A stretch of 64,000 nucleotides of DNA from Pedobacter sp. Leaf41 (GTDB lineage: Bacteria; Bacteroidota; Bacteroidia; Sphingobacteriales; Sphingobacteriaceae), in assembly GCF_001422545.1 (NCBI RefSeq), contig NZ_LMLE01000001.1, positions 63,373 through 127,372 on the forward strand, in the 5' to 3' direction. Position numbers and translations under genes: made by a program. Below, piece after piece: positions 18,310 to 26,746 of the stretch. Each line of letters begins with the position of its first letter. The first letter of the stretch is position 1. A model generated the notes under the pieces. That model was not told where the DNA came from, ran no database searches, and worked only from the letters and a program-made list of their open reading frames with translations.

Positions 18310-18777
18310 ATGAGTTTTTATAATTTTGAAGAAACCAACCCAGGAGCAGAAGATATTCACTACATGAAATTGGCTTTGGAGGAAGCTAAAAAGGCGTTGG
18401 CCGAAGATGAAATCCCGATTGGTGCCATTGTGGTGAGCAAAAACCGAATCATTGGAAGGGGTTATAATTTAACCGAAAAGTTTAACGATGTAACTGCGCA
18501 TGCCGAAATGCAGGCTTTTACATCGGCGGCTCAAACCCTGGGTGGCAAATACCTTAGGGATTGTACTTTATACGTTACCATCGAGCCTTGCGTAATGTGT
18601 GCTGGCGCAAGTTATTGGACCCAAATCAGCAGAATTGTATACGGAGCCAGGGAAGAAAAGCGTGGTTTCATTTCAAAGAATGCAAATTTACTGCATCCTA
18701 AAACTGAACTCAAAGGTGGCGTTCTGGCAGATGAGGCAGCAATTTTAATGAAGGATTTCTTTATTAAAAAGCGATAG
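18310..18777 (+). CDS. tadA: tRNA adenosine deaminase TadA-like / CMP-dCMP deaminase family
   Basis: 155 residues from the ATG at 18310. The zinc-dependent deaminase motifs HAEMQAF (His64, Glu66) and EPCVMCAGA (Cys94, Cys97) are present, and the surrounding sequence (EIPIGAIVVSKNRIIGRGYN) is that of TadA, which makes inosine at the wobble base of tRNA-Arg. The start at 18310 was preferred to an ATG 30 codons earlier because those upstream codons lie inside the palindromic repeat at 18166-18265 and look non-coding. Its neighbour csaA is also a tRNA-related gene. Confidence 0.9.
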   Translation: MSFYNFEETNPGAEDIHYMKLALEEAKKALAEDEIPIGAIVVSKNRIIGRGYNLTEKFNDVTAHAEMQAFTSAAQTLGGKYLRDCTLYVTIEPCVMCAGASYWTQISRIVYGAREEKRGFISKNANLLHPKTELKGGVLADEAAILMKDFFIKKR

Positions 18778-18912
18778 TTAAAAATTTAGAGTTTATTAAA
18801 TTTGATAATCGAGTAACTCCCAAAGCTTAAATCCTTCCAATTTCTTTCATCATGAATCGAAAGGAAAACGATTTGATGATATTTACATGAACAAATCTTA
18901 ACCTACTAATGT

Positions 18913-18920
18913 TATATTTG
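18913..18920 (+). promoter_or_regulatory. Probable -7 box of the superoxide dismutase gene
   Basis: TATATTTG fits TAnnTTTG and places the start about 30 bases before the ATG at 18957. No good -33 TTTG is seen at the right distance, so the call rests on the -7 box only. Confidence 0.5.
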
Positions 18921-18956
18921 CTACAGAAACATTTTAAAATCTAAAAACATAATACT

Positions 18957-19565
18957 ATGGCTTTTGAATTACCTGCGTTACCGTACGCAACCGACGCATT
19001 AGAACCGCATATTGATAAAACTACCATGGAAATTCACCATGATAAACATCATCAAGCTTATGTTACCAACTTAAATAAAGCTGTTGAAGGTAAGCCTGAG
19101 GCAAGTTTAAGTATTGAAGAAATTATTAAAAACATTTCAAAATATCCTGCAGCAGTAAGAAACAATGGCGGTGGTCATTATAATCATTCATTATTTTGGA
19201 AAGTTTTAGGTCCGAATAAAGGTGGCGAGCCAACTGGCGATTTAGCTAAAGCAATCAATGATACATTTGGTTCATTTGCTGAACTGAAAACTAAATTGCA
19301 AGATGCTGGAGCAACTCGTTTCGGTTCTGGTTGGGCTTGGTTATCAGTTGGTGCTGATAAAAAACTTCAAGTTTCTTCTACGCCAAATCAAGACAACCCT
19401 TTAATGGATGTTGCTGAAGTAAAAGGTACGCCAATTTTCGGTATCGATGTTTGGGAGCACGCTTATTATTTAAAATATCAAAACAAGCGTCCTGATTATT
19501 TAGCGGCTATTTGGAATGCTGTTAATTGGGATGCTGTTGCTGAACTTTATAAAAAAGCTTTATAG
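18957..19565 (+). CDS. sodA: Superoxide dismutase, Mn-type features
   Basis: A 202-residue Fe/Mn superoxide dismutase, which turns superoxide into oxygen and peroxide. Metal ligands are His27, His77 (in [11 protein letters not shown]), Asp164 and His168 (DVWEHAYY). Gln145 in TPNQDNP is at the position where Mn-dependent enzymes place their active-site glutamine, and no Gln occurs at the Fe-type position, so Mn or cambialistic use is predicted. There is no signal peptide, so it is cytosolic. It is a single-gene unit with its own -7 box and terminator. Confidence 0.95.
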   Translation: MAFELPALPYATDALEPHIDKTTMEIHHDKHHQAYVTNLNKAVEGKPEASLSIEEIIKNISKYPAAVRNNGGGHYNHSLFWKVLGPNKGGEPTGDLAKAINDTFGSFAELKTKLQDAGATRFGSGWAWLSVGADKKLQVSSTPNQDNPLMDVAEVKGTPIFGIDVWEHAYYLKYQNKRPDYLAAIWNAVNWDAVAELYKKAL

Positions 19566-19586
19566 GCTTCCACCTATATAAATTTT

Positions 19587-19620
19587 GAAAGTCTCGATAT
19601 AAATCGAGACTTTCTTGTTT
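19587..19620 (+). terminator. Terminator after the superoxide dismutase gene
   Basis: A 12-bp stem, GAAAGTCTCGAT with ATCGAGACTTTC, tight 4-nt loop, followed by TTGTTTT. Confidence 0.88.
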
Positions 19621-19660
19621 TAAGATAAATAAGTAACTTCGCCATTGTAAAATATTCAAA

Positions 19661-20122
19661 ATGAAGAAGATTATATTTTTATTTTTTTTAGTGATTGGGA
19701 TGGTAGGTTTGGCAAATGCACAGCAGAATAAGATGCCAACACCCGATGATATTGCGAAGAAAAATGTGGAGGATTTGGATAAAAGATTGAAGCTGAATGA
19801 TACTCAAAAGAGTGTGATTTATCGCTTTACCTATAATCAGGCTAAAGAACAAGCTGATTTAATTAAAAGACAACAAGCTGGCAACTCCAGAGATGAGGAT
19901 GTAGATAAATTCTATAAACTACAGAATGAAACTTCGAAAAATATCCGTAACGTGTTAAAAGGCGAACAGCAAACCGAATACGATAAAGTTATCGAAGAGC
20001 GCTTGAGCGGTAAAGCGAATAAAGATAAAAAGAAGAAAAAGAAAAAAGGCGAAGAAGAAGAGGTTGAAAGCGATATCAAAGGATTACTTTCTGCACCCCC
20101 GCTTGATCCACAGAAACAATAA
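19661..20122 (+). CDS. Small secreted charged protein, unknown
   Basis: 153 residues with a signal peptide (ending LANAQ). The mature part is helical and highly charged: LKLNDTQKSVIYRFTYNQAKEQ in the middle (noted as LNDTQKSVIYRF), ending in a run of lysines (KDKKKKKKKGEEEEVE) and PPLDPQKQ. The LxLxxxQ pattern recalls periplasmic helical Spy/CpxP-like or DUF4890-like proteins, a weak resemblance only. It is eight bases ahead of a small membrane protein gene and probably shares its transcript. Confidence 0.65.
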   Translation: MKKIIFLFFLVIGMVGLANAQQNKMPTPDDIAKKNVEDLDKRLKLNDTQKSVIYRFTYNQAKEQADLIKRQQAGNSRDEDVDKFYKLQNETSKNIRNVLKGEQQTEYDKVIEERLSGKANKDKKKKKKKGEEEEVESDIKGLLSAPPLDPQKQ

Positions 20123-20130
20123 ACTAAGCT

Positions 20131-20349
20131 ATGCCTGAAATTATCGTAGGCACAATTGTACTTGGATTATTGTTGTCGCCACAACTGCTAGCCGGTTTTT
20201 TAGCCAAAAGAACCGGTCGAAATTTCTGGTTTTGGTTTTCGATATCATTTTTAATACCGATTATTTCATTGATTATCCTGATTTGTTTAGAGGATAAGAA
20301 TCCGAATAGTGCTGGCTATAAGCTGGCAGATCATATTGGGAAAGATTAA
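20131..20349 (+). CDS. Small two-helix membrane protein, unknown
   Basis: 72 residues with two hydrophobic segments (about 4-24 and 32-54) separated by a basic turn AKRTGRNFWFWF. This matches small inner-membrane proteins found widely in Bacteroidota without assigned function. Spacing of eight bases from the previous gene supports co-transcription. Confidence 0.6.
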   Translation: MPEIIVGTIVLGLLLSPQLLAGFLAKRTGRNFWFWFSISFLIPIISLIILICLEDKNPNSAGYKLADHIGKD

Positions 20350-20364
20350 AAAGAGTTCAAGGTT

Positions 20365-20844
20365 TTAATGTTCGTTAAATTGATACTCACCTTCATTCGG
20401 TAATATTGAATTAAGTTGCGCTAAGTCTCCTTCTACAAAATATTTCACAATTTGAGCTAAATCCTTCACAAGCACGACATCTGCATGTCTAGCTTTCCAA
20501 ACTTTCTTCTCTATTTTGCCGGTAATTAATTTAGTAAACCAACCGTTTTTCTCAAGATGATACCAAGAAAAGGTTACAAGTAGGCTTAAATTTTCCTCAT
20601 GCAGTTTCCTTTCATCTATATAATTGGAGGAAACATTAAGGTTTCTCATATTAACCTCATCGGATAGATCCAAATACCAATAATCTTCATAATTGATATG
20701 CTCATTGCTGCGGTAAGCGTGATAATAACTCTTCCACTCTTGTAGCCAATCAATGTTCTTGCAAAAATTTTGTATATCAAAACTACTACGGTTTAGCAGT
20801 TCAGTTTTCTTGCCTAATGAAGATAAAAATTCGATGTTGAACAT
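20365..20844 (-). CDS. Hypothetical protein
   Basis: 159 residues, no signal peptide or membrane segment, rich in Trp, Tyr and His (for example DWLQEWKSYYHAYRSNEHINY). I do not recognise a family. It is convergent with the small membrane protein gene across 15 bp and has no partner on its strand; the next gene upstream, the decayed ORF6N gene, is divergent. It may belong to accessory DNA together with that pseudogene. The ORF is long for chance, which supports a real gene. Confidence 0.55.
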   Translation of the reverse strand: MFNIEFLSSLGKKTELLNRSSFDIQNFCKNIDWLQEWKSYYHAYRSNEHINYEDYWYLDLSDEVNMRNLNVSSNYIDERKLHEENLSLLVTFSWYHLEKNGWFTKLITGKIEKKVWKARHADVVLVKDLAQIVKYFVEGDLAQLNSILPNEGEYQFNEH

Positions 20845-21025
20845 AAGTTAAAATAGAAAACGTTTATTAGATGCTGCAATGTAAAGAAGAATTTCTAATT
20901 TTTGTTTTCCATTAGGATTTTCAAGCAAAGTAAGAGCATAATTAATTTTAATTTCTTTACGGCTGAACATTGCTCGCTTAATAACCAAATCGATTTTGTA
21001 TCTTTAATTTAAACCCAATAATGAT

Positions 21026-21564
21026 ATGACAGCTAAACAAACGTTCTCTATCATCCCTGAAGATACTTTACTAAACAAAATTTATGAAATACGTGGGCAT
21101 AAAGTTATGCTCGATAGTGATTTGGCAGAACTCTATGGAGTTGAAACCAGGATTTCAAATCAAGCAATTAAAAGAAATATCGAACGATTTCCTGAGGATT
21201 TTATGTTTCAATTAACGAAAGAGAATGGAGTTCTTTGATATCACAAATTGTGACATCAAAGACAGGTAGAGGTAGGACGAGAAAACTTCCTTTTGCTTTT
21301 ACTGAACATGGTGTACTGATGCTTTCAAGTGTTCTAAATAGCCAACAGGCTATTCAGGTAAATATTCAAATTGTAAGGATTTTTACGAGACTGAGAAATT
21401 TACTTATTGAACATACAGAGCTTCAACTTGAAATTGCTGATATTAAATAGCATCTCCAAAATTATGACAAAAATATAGAAATGGTGTTTTCTTATTTAGA
21501 TAAGCTAATTGATAAGAAAATTGGGCCAAGAAAAAGGATTGGCTTTATGCCTGATGATTTGTAG
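21026..21564 (+). pseudogene. Decayed ORF6N-domain gene
   Basis: The first part encodes an ORF6N DNA-binding domain (IYEIRGHKVMLDSDLAELYG, then NIERFPEDFMFQLTKE). Near 21222-21230 a base is missing, so the frame ends at TGA after ENGVL. One frame over, the protein resumes with ISQIVTSKTGRGRTRKLPFA and FTEHGVLMLSSVLNSQQAIQV. A second lesion, TAG at 21448-21450, interrupts the tail, which continues as HLQNYDKNIEMVFSYLDKL to TAG at 21564. ORF6N/KilA-N-type proteins are common in phages and mobile islands of Bacteroidota. Two lesions make it a pseudogene. Confidence 0.85.
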
Positions 21565-21973
21565 GTTTCTGCTGTTGAATGGTTAATGGGATTATAAGCT
21601 AATATTGTGTAAACGGGATGAAAGCGGTATTCTTTTAAATTAGCAGCGACTTTGTTCACGCTGTCTTGCTGAGGCACGAAGCATCTGCAGCCGATGAAAC
21701 AGATGCTTCACGCCTCAGCAGCACAAGATTGATTTGAAATTGGACACAAAGCCCGACCAAACCTTGTCGAAGAACCACTGGTTTTGCTTTCCAGATATCT
21801 TTCATAAAATTGCCAGATCGACATGATATTTACAGCAGATGATCGCACAATTAAATACAAATTATTAAGATGCTGGACTAAATTCAGCAGGACTACTTCC
21901 TGATGTTATACAGCTACTGCACTCAGACTTTCAACTTTTAACTTATAACATTCAACTTTTTTCTCTTCAACTA
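21565..21973. other. Non-coding stretch between ORF6N pseudogene and rplM
   Basis: About 410 bases without a gene. It holds the strong hairpin at 21667-21720 and, further right, AT-rich filler containing repeated phrases (TTTCAACTTTTAACTTATAA, CATTCAACTTTTTT) of the kind found between Bacteroidota genes. No ORF, RNA gene or att-like site is evident. Confidence 0.5.
21667..21720. repeat. Intergenic hairpin element with GAGGCACGAAGCA core
   Basis: TGCTGAGGC-AC-GAAGCATCTG faces CAGATGCTTC-AC-GCCTCAGCA around a 12-nt loop; every position pairs except two in the middle. There is no T tract and no gene ends nearby on either strand, so this is not an ordinary terminator. Its core is shared with the worn copy at the start of the window. 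Confidence 0.75.
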
Positions 21974-22004
21974 TTTGATAATAAAAGTTTTCTATCTATC
22001 TTTG
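21974..22004 (+). promoter_or_regulatory. Promoter of the rplM-rpsI-rpsB operon
   Basis: TTTG (21974-21977), 19 bases, then TATCTTTG (21997-22004): a perfect Bacteroidota housekeeping promoter. The start would be near 22011, giving a leader of about 48 bases before the GTG of rplM. Confidence 0.85.
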
Positions 22005-22058
22005 CAGTCCCAAATTTAATGGGAATAATAAATTGTTTAATAAATTAAATACAAGCAA

Positions 22059-22502
22059 GTGAATACGTTAAGTTACAAAACTGTCTCTGCCAATGCGAAA
22101 ACTGTTAACAAACAGTGGATTGTTGTTGATGCACAAGGCGAGATTTTGGGGCGCTTGTCATCGAAGATCGCTATGATCATCCGTGGTAAAAACAAGCCTG
22201 AGTACACCCCACACGTAGACTGCGGAGATAATGTTATTGTTATCAATGCAGACAAGGTTAAATTGACAGGAAACAAATTCAGCGAAAAGCAATATGTTTC
22301 TTATACTGGTTATCCAGGTGGTCAGCGTTTTATTTCTCCTAAGGAGTTAATGGCGAAACACCCTCAACGTGTAATCGAGAAAGCGGTACGTGGTATGTTA
22401 CCGAAAACTAAATTGGGTAAAAAACTTTACACCAATCTTTTTGTGTATGCTGGTGAAACTCACCCTCATGCAGCTCAATCTCCAAAAACCATTAAACTTT
22501 AA
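22059..22502 (+). CDS. rplM: 50S ribosomal protein L13
   Basis: 147 residues of ribosomal protein uL13, an early assembly protein of the large subunit. It shows WIVVDAQGEILGRLSSKIA, the central YTPHVDCGDNVIVINADKV and the C-terminal GMLPKTKLGKK. It starts with GTG (22059); the N-terminus MNTLSYKTVSANA is the usual length for Bacteroidota. First gene of the operon with rpsI, three bases upstream of the next ATG. Confidence 0.98.
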   Translation: MNTLSYKTVSANAKTVNKQWIVVDAQGEILGRLSSKIAMIIRGKNKPEYTPHVDCGDNVIVINADKVKLTGNKFSEKQYVSYTGYPGGQRFISPKELMAKHPQRVIEKAVRGMLPKTKLGKKLYTNLFVYAGETHPHAAQSPKTIKL

Positions 22503-22505
22503 GAA

Positions 22506-22892
22506 ATGTCAGTTACTAACACTTCAGGAAGAAGAAAAACAGCTGTTGCACGTATCTACTTAAAAGATGGTGCTGGAGCAATTACCGTTAACGGTAAAGA
22601 TCACAAAGTTTATTTCCCAACTTTACCTTTGCAATATATCGTAAACCAAAGTTTAGAAGTTTCTGAGCTTACTGGCCGTTACGATATCACTGTAAACGTA
22701 CAGGGTGGTGGAGTAAAAGGACAAGCAGAAGCTGTTCGTTTAGCTATTGCTAAAGCGATTGTTGAACTAGATGCGGAGAAAAAACCTGCATTACGTGCTA
22801 AAGGCCTAATGACGCGTGATATGCGTATGGTTGAGCGTAAAAAACCAGGACGTGCTAAAGCTCGTAAGAAATTCCAATTCAGTAAACGTTAA
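22506..22892 (+). CDS. rpsI: 30S ribosomal protein S9
   Basis: 128 residues of uS9. Typical stretches: GRRKTAVARIYLKDGAGAI near the start, GGGVKGQAEAVRLAIAKAI in the middle and the basic tail ending KKFQFSKR, whose final Lys-Arg reaches the P-site tRNA in ribosomes. It lies between rplM and rpsB, the usual order. Confidence 0.98.
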   Translation: MSVTNTSGRRKTAVARIYLKDGAGAITVNGKDHKVYFPTLPLQYIVNQSLEVSELTGRYDITVNVQGGGVKGQAEAVRLAIAKAIVELDAEKKPALRAKGLMTRDMRMVERKKPGRAKARKKFQFSKR

Positions 22893-22896
22893 TCAC

Positions 22897-22902
22897 AGGA
22901 GG
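22897..22902 (+). promoter_or_regulatory. Strong Shine-Dalgarno sequence before rpsB
   Basis: AGGAGG ends eight bases before the ATG at 22911. Nearly every other gene in this window starts without such a sequence, as is normal in Bacteroidota, so this site stands out and supports the chosen start. Confidence 0.8.
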
Positions 22903-22910
22903 CAAGAACA

Positions 22911-23771
22911 ATGGCAAGAACAACTTATCAAGACTTATTGGATGCAGGTGTACACTTTGGTCACCTTACCCGTAAATGGAATCCAAAAATGGCTCCTTAC
23001 ATTTTCATGGAGCGTAATGGAATTCACATTATAGATTTAAATAAAACTTTAACTAAAACTGAAGAAGCTGCGGCTGCGATTAAGCAAATCGTAAAATCAG
23101 GACGTAAAGTATTATTTGTTTCAACAAAAAAACAAGCAAAAGGAATCGTAGCTGAGCAAGCTAAAAAAGTAAACATGCCTTTCGTAACCGAGCGTTGGTT
23201 AGGTGGTATGTTAACTAACTTCGCTACCGTGCGTAAGTCAATTAAAAAGATGGTTACCATCGATAAAATGACTAAAGACGGTACTTATTCGATTCTTTCT
23301 AAAAAAGAGCGTTTGATGATTCAACGTGAGCGTATTAAATTAGAATCACTTTTAGGTGGTATTGCTGATTTAAACCGTTTACCTGCAGCTTTATTCTTAA
23401 TTGATGTTAAGAAAGAACACATCGCAGTAACTGAAGCATTAAAATTAAACATCCCAACTTTTGCGATGGTTGACACGAACTCGGATCCTTCTAACATCGA
23501 TTTCCCTATTCCAGCGAATGATGATGCTACGAAATCAATTTCTTTAATTACTGATGTAATTATCAAAGCTATTGAAGAAGGTTTAGATGAGCGCAAACGC
23601 GAAAAAGATGATGAAGCTGAAAAAGAAGCAGTAGCAGCGAAAGTTGCAGCTGATGCTCCTGAAGCAAAAGAGCCTAGAGCAGCTGGTGAAAAAAGACCAA
23701 CTACTAAAAAGGTAACTGCTGAAGCAGAAACTGAAGCACCTTCATCAGAAGAAACTAAAACAGAAGAATAA
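22911..23771 (+). CDS. rpsB: 30S ribosomal protein S2
   Basis: 286 residues of uS2. The core has the family stretches LLDAGVHFGHLTRKWNPKM, VLFVSTKKQAKGIV, ERWLGGMLTNF and NSDPSNIDFPIPANDDA. After residue 225 it carries an extra tail of about 55 residues rich in Ala, Glu and Lys that E. coli S2 lacks; it looks disordered. Third gene of the operon, preceded by a rare strong Shine-Dalgarno. tsf follows after 97 bp. Confidence 0.98.
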   Translation: MARTTYQDLLDAGVHFGHLTRKWNPKMAPYIFMERNGIHIIDLNKTLTKTEEAAAAIKQIVKSGRKVLFVSTKKQAKGIVAEQAKKVNMPFVTERWLGGMLTNFATVRKSIKKMVTIDKMTKDGTYSILSKKERLMIQRERIKLESLLGGIADLNRLPAALFLIDVKKEHIAVTEALKLNIPTFAMVDTNSDPSNIDFPIPANDDATKSISLITDVIIKAIEEGLDERKREKDDEAEKEAVAAKVAADAPEAKEPRAAGEKRPTTKKVTAEAETEAPSSEETKTEE

Positions 23772-23774
23772 TTA

Positions 23775-23845
23775 AGTTATAAGTTATAGGTTATAAGTTG
23801 TAGGTATATCCCCGCAACCTGTAACCTGTAACTTTTAACATTTTA
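23775..23845. repeat. Degenerate tandem/inverted GTTATAAG-GTAACCTG repeats
   Basis: Between rpsB and tsf, TAAGTTATAAGTTATAGGTT is followed by GTTGTAGG and then CCTGTAACCTGTAACTTTTA, complementary to the first block. It can fold into a weak hairpin. Similar low-complexity blocks recur in Bacteroidota intergenic spaces; its effect on rpsB-tsf read-through is unknown. Confidence 0.45.
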
Positions 23846-23868
23846 AGGAACTTATAAAATTTTTAAAC

Positions 23869-24714
23869 ATGTCTACAGTACAAATTACTGCCGCTGATGT
23901 AAATAAACTACGCCAACAAACTGGCGCTGGTATGATGGATTGCAAAAAAGCTTTAGTAGAAGCTAATGGCGATTTCGAAGCAGCTGTTGATTTATTGCGT
24001 AAAAAAGGTCAAAAAGTATCTGCCGCTCGTTCTGGTAATGCTACTTCTGAAGGTTTGGTATCAATCGCTGTTTCAGCGGATGGTACAAATGGTAAATTAG
24101 TTGCTTTAGCTTGCGAAACTGAACCAGTTTCTAAAGTTGAAGATTTCCGTAATCTTGCTCAGGCTGTTTTAGCTGCAGCAGTTGCGAACAATCCTGCTAC
24201 TGCAGAGGAGTTAGAAGCAATTAAATTAGAAGACGGACGTACAGTTGCAGAAACTATTACTGAACTTACTGGTAAAATTGGCGAGAAAATCGTTATCCAA
24301 GAGTATGCAAATGTAACAGGCGAGAAAATCGTTTCTTATATTCACTCTAACGGTAAAATGGGTGTTTTGGTAGTATTCCAGGGTGCTAATGGTGCTGATA
24401 TCACTGAAGCTGGTAAAGATGTTGCAATGCAAATTGCTGCAATGAATCCAGTTGCTGTTGATAAAGACGGTGTTGATCCTGCAACTATTGAGCGTGAAAT
24501 CGAAATTGCTAAAGACGTAATTCGTCAAGAAGGTAAACCAGAAGAAATGGTTGAGAAAATCGCTGCTGGTAAATTGAACAAATTCTACAAAGACAGTACT
24601 TTATTAAACCAGGAGTTTGTTAAAGACGGCTCAATGGATGTTCGGAAATTCTTAGACAATACGGCTAAAGGATTAACAGTAACAGAATTCAAACGCGTTC
24701 AATTAGGTGCGTAA
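23869..24714 (+). CDS. tsf: Translation elongation factor Ts
   Basis: 281 residues. EF-Ts exchanges GDP for GTP on EF-Tu. The N-terminal domain has DVNKLRQQTGAGMMDCKKAL and GDFEAAVDLLRKKG; the core shows SEGLVSIAVSADG, ACETEPVSKVEDF and AAMNPVAVDKDGVD. The C-terminal VKDGSMDVRKFLDN is also typical. It follows rpsB as in most bacteria and ends at a strong terminator. Confidence 0.98.
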   Translation: MSTVQITAADVNKLRQQTGAGMMDCKKALVEANGDFEAAVDLLRKKGQKVSAARSGNATSEGLVSIAVSADGTNGKLVALACETEPVSKVEDFRNLAQAVLAAAVANNPATAEELEAIKLEDGRTVAETITELTGKIGEKIVIQEYANVTGEKIVSYIHSNGKMGVLVVFQGANGADITEAGKDVAMQIAAMNPVAVDKDGVDPATIEREIEIAKDVIRQEGKPEEMVEKIAAGKLNKFYKDSTLLNQEFVKDGSMDVRKFLDNTAKGLTVTEFKRVQLGA

Positions 24715-24735
24715 GCATTTATAAACAATATTTCG

Positions 24736-24764
24736 AAAGTCCCGATGAAAATCGGGACTTTTTT
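24736..24764 (+). terminator. Terminator after tsf
   Basis: AAAGTCCCGAT pairs with ATCGGGACTTT around a GAAA tetraloop, followed by further T residues. It closes the ribosomal protein/tsf unit. Confidence 0.93.
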
Positions 24765-24846
24765 GGTTTTTGTGTTTTTTCAGCGCCGACAAACTAATGT
24801 TTATTAATTTGGAGTATAGCAACTTCATCCCTTTAACACAAATCTT

Positions 24847-25941
24847 ATGCTAAAAATTTCTAATGTAAACTTTTATCAGGATCACATTCTGTTGGAAGAT
24901 AAAACGCTAAATATTTTGAATGGGAAAATCATTTCCATTCAAAATAGTGAGGTAAACCAATGTGATGATTTAATTCTTTTGCCAGGCTTAATAGATCTTC
25001 AAATCTATGGTGCCGGAGGAAAACTGTTTTCAGCAGAGCCGACAATAGAAGCACTCCAGATAATGGAAGACGATTTGCTCAAAAAAGGCACCACGGGTTT
25101 CTTGGCCTGTATGGCGACCAATACCGCGGAAGTATTTAATGCTTGCATCGCGACAGCAAAAGAATATCGTTCATCAGCAAGAAATTTTTTAGGCTTACAC
25201 TTAGAAGGCCCATTTTTAAACCCGAATCGTTTGGGTGCCCATGTTCCGGAGTTTGTACGTAAAGCTACCTTGGATGAGATTAAAGAATTATTAGACTTTG
25301 GGGATGGAGTAATTAAAATGATGACTATTGCACCCGAATGCAATGATGATAAAGTGATTAATTATTTAATTGATAATGGCGTCTTGATATCTTTAGGTCA
25401 CAGCAATGCGACTTTTGAACAAGCAACTGTCGCGTACAATATGGGCATACCCACTACTACACACTTATTTAATGCTATGAGTCCTATCCATCATCGCGAG
25501 CCGGGCATACCAACGGCATTATTCAATCACAGTAAAGCTATGTCTAGCATTATTGTAGATGGGCAGCATGTAGATTTTGAGGTAGTTAAATTTGCAAAGA
25601 AGCTACTTCAAGAAAGATTGTTCTTAATTACCGATGCTGTAACGGAATGTAATCAGGGTCCGTATCAGCATATCAAAAAAGGCGAGAAGTTTGTAATGCC
25701 AGACGGAACGCTTTCAGGCTCTTCTTTAACCATGCTTCAAGCAATCAAAAACTGCGTTAAATACTGTGAAATTGCCTTAAGCGAGGCGATAAATATGGCT
25801 ACAGTTTATCCGGCAAAGTTAATTGGAATTGAAACCCTGATTGGCAAAATAGAAAGCGGTAGCGATGCAAATCTGGTTATTGTTGATAAAGATTTGAATC
25901 TAAAACGAGTAATTTTCCAGGGAGAAGAAGTTTCAATCTAA
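24847..25941 (+). CDS. nagA: N-acetylglucosamine-6-phosphate deacetylase
   Basis: 364 residues of the amidohydrolase fold; it removes acetate from GlcNAc-6-phosphate in amino sugar recycling. Metal and substrate residues are seen in HLEGPFLN (His118, Glu120), GHSNAT (His185), THLFNAMSPIHHREPG (His206) and LITDAV. The first strand reads DLQIYGAGG, with the HxH pair of other amidohydrolases absent, as is usual for NagA. It has no nagB neighbour and sits alone between tsf and pyrH. Confidence 0.93.
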   Translation: MLKISNVNFYQDHILLEDKTLNILNGKIISIQNSEVNQCDDLILLPGLIDLQIYGAGGKLFSAEPTIEALQIMEDDLLKKGTTGFLACMATNTAEVFNACIATAKEYRSSARNFLGLHLEGPFLNPNRLGAHVPEFVRKATLDEIKELLDFGDGVIKMMTIAPECNDDKVINYLIDNGVLISLGHSNATFEQATVAYNMGIPTTTHLFNAMSPIHHREPGIPTALFNHSKAMSSIIVDGQHVDFEVVKFAKKLLQERLFLITDAVTECNQGPYQHIKKGEKFVMPDGTLSGSSLTMLQAIKNCVKYCEIALSEAINMATVYPAKLIGIETLIGKIESGSDANLVIVDKDLNLKRVIFQGEEVSI

Positions 25942-26005
25942 ATAATTACATCAATTATTAGAAACAATTGCTTGGTATTAAAAAATTGTTGATATTTTTG
26001 AGGTC

Positions 26006-26710
26006 ATGAAGTACAAACGCATCCTACTAAAGCTCAGCGGCGAATCGCTAATGGGCGAAAAACAATACGGTATTGACAATGAGCGTGTTAAGCAATATGC
26101 TGAAGATATAAAAACAGTACACGATAAAGGTTTAGAAATTGCAATCGTAATTGGAGGTGGGAATATTTTTAGAGGTTTAAGTGCTGAAAAAAGCGGTATG
26201 GACAGAGCCCAGGCCGATTATATGGGGATGCTGGCTACAGTGATCAACTCTATGGCATTGCAAGATGCCTTGGAGAAAGTGGGCATAAAAACGCGTTTGC
26301 TTACTGCAATTAAAATGGAACAAATTTGTGAGCCATTTATCCGCCGTAGAGCGGTGCGCCATTTGGAAAAAGGTAGGGTAGTTATTTTTGGAGCCGGAAC
26401 AGGCAATCCATACTTCACGACCGATTCTGCTGCAGCGTTAAGGGCAATAGAGATTAAGGCAGACGCAGTTTTAAAAGGAACACGAGTTGACGGAATTTAT
26501 ACTGCAGATCCTGAAAAGGACCCTTTAGCGACTAAATACGATGAAATATCGTTTAGAGAAGTATATGCTAAAGGGTTAAATGTAATGGATATGACTGCCT
26601 TTACTTTATGTGAAGAAAACCAGGTTCCTATTATTGTGTTTGATATGAATAAACACGGTAATTTCATGAAAATTGCTAATGGAGAACCCATTGGTACTTT
26701 GGTGAAATAA
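26006..26710 (+). CDS. pyrH: UMP kinase
   Basis: 234 residues of the bacterial amino-acid-kinase type UMP kinase, which makes UDP. Motifs include [56 protein letters not shown] (stated in full, 20 residues), the nucleotide-binding [17 protein letters not shown] and the regulatory C-terminal part. It is followed by frr, the common order. Confidence 0.97.
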   Translation: MKYKRILLKLSGESLMGEKQYGIDNERVKQYAEDIKTVHDKGLEIAIVIGGGNIFRGLSAEKSGMDRAQADYMGMLATVINSMALQDALEKVGIKTRLLTAIKMEQICEPFIRRRAVRHLEKGRVVIFGAGTGNPYFTTDSAAALRAIEIKADAVLKGTRVDGIYTADPEKDPLATKYDEISFREVYAKGLNVMDMTAFTLCEENQVPIIVFDMNKHGNFMKIANGEPIGTLVK

Positions 26711-26730
26711 AGCTTAAATTATTATTTTTG
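26698..26730 (+). promoter_or_regulatory. Possible internal promoter for frr
   Basis: TTTG (26698-26701), inside the end of pyrH, is 21 bases from TATTTTTG (26723-26730). Both boxes fit the Bacteroidota consensus, and the start would lie about 10 bases before the frr ATG. frr may thus be expressed both with pyrH and on its own. Confidence 0.5.
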
Positions 26731-26746
26731 TAGAAATACACATATT

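Noticed and set aside
21026..21450. Two separate small genes of 70 and 71 codons
   Set aside because: Their joined product is one ORF6N protein; a frameshift and a nonsense codon explain the split.
20365..21720. Prophage or integrative element
   Set aside because: Only an ORF6N relic and one unknown gene are present; no integrase, terminase, attachment repeats or tRNA target.
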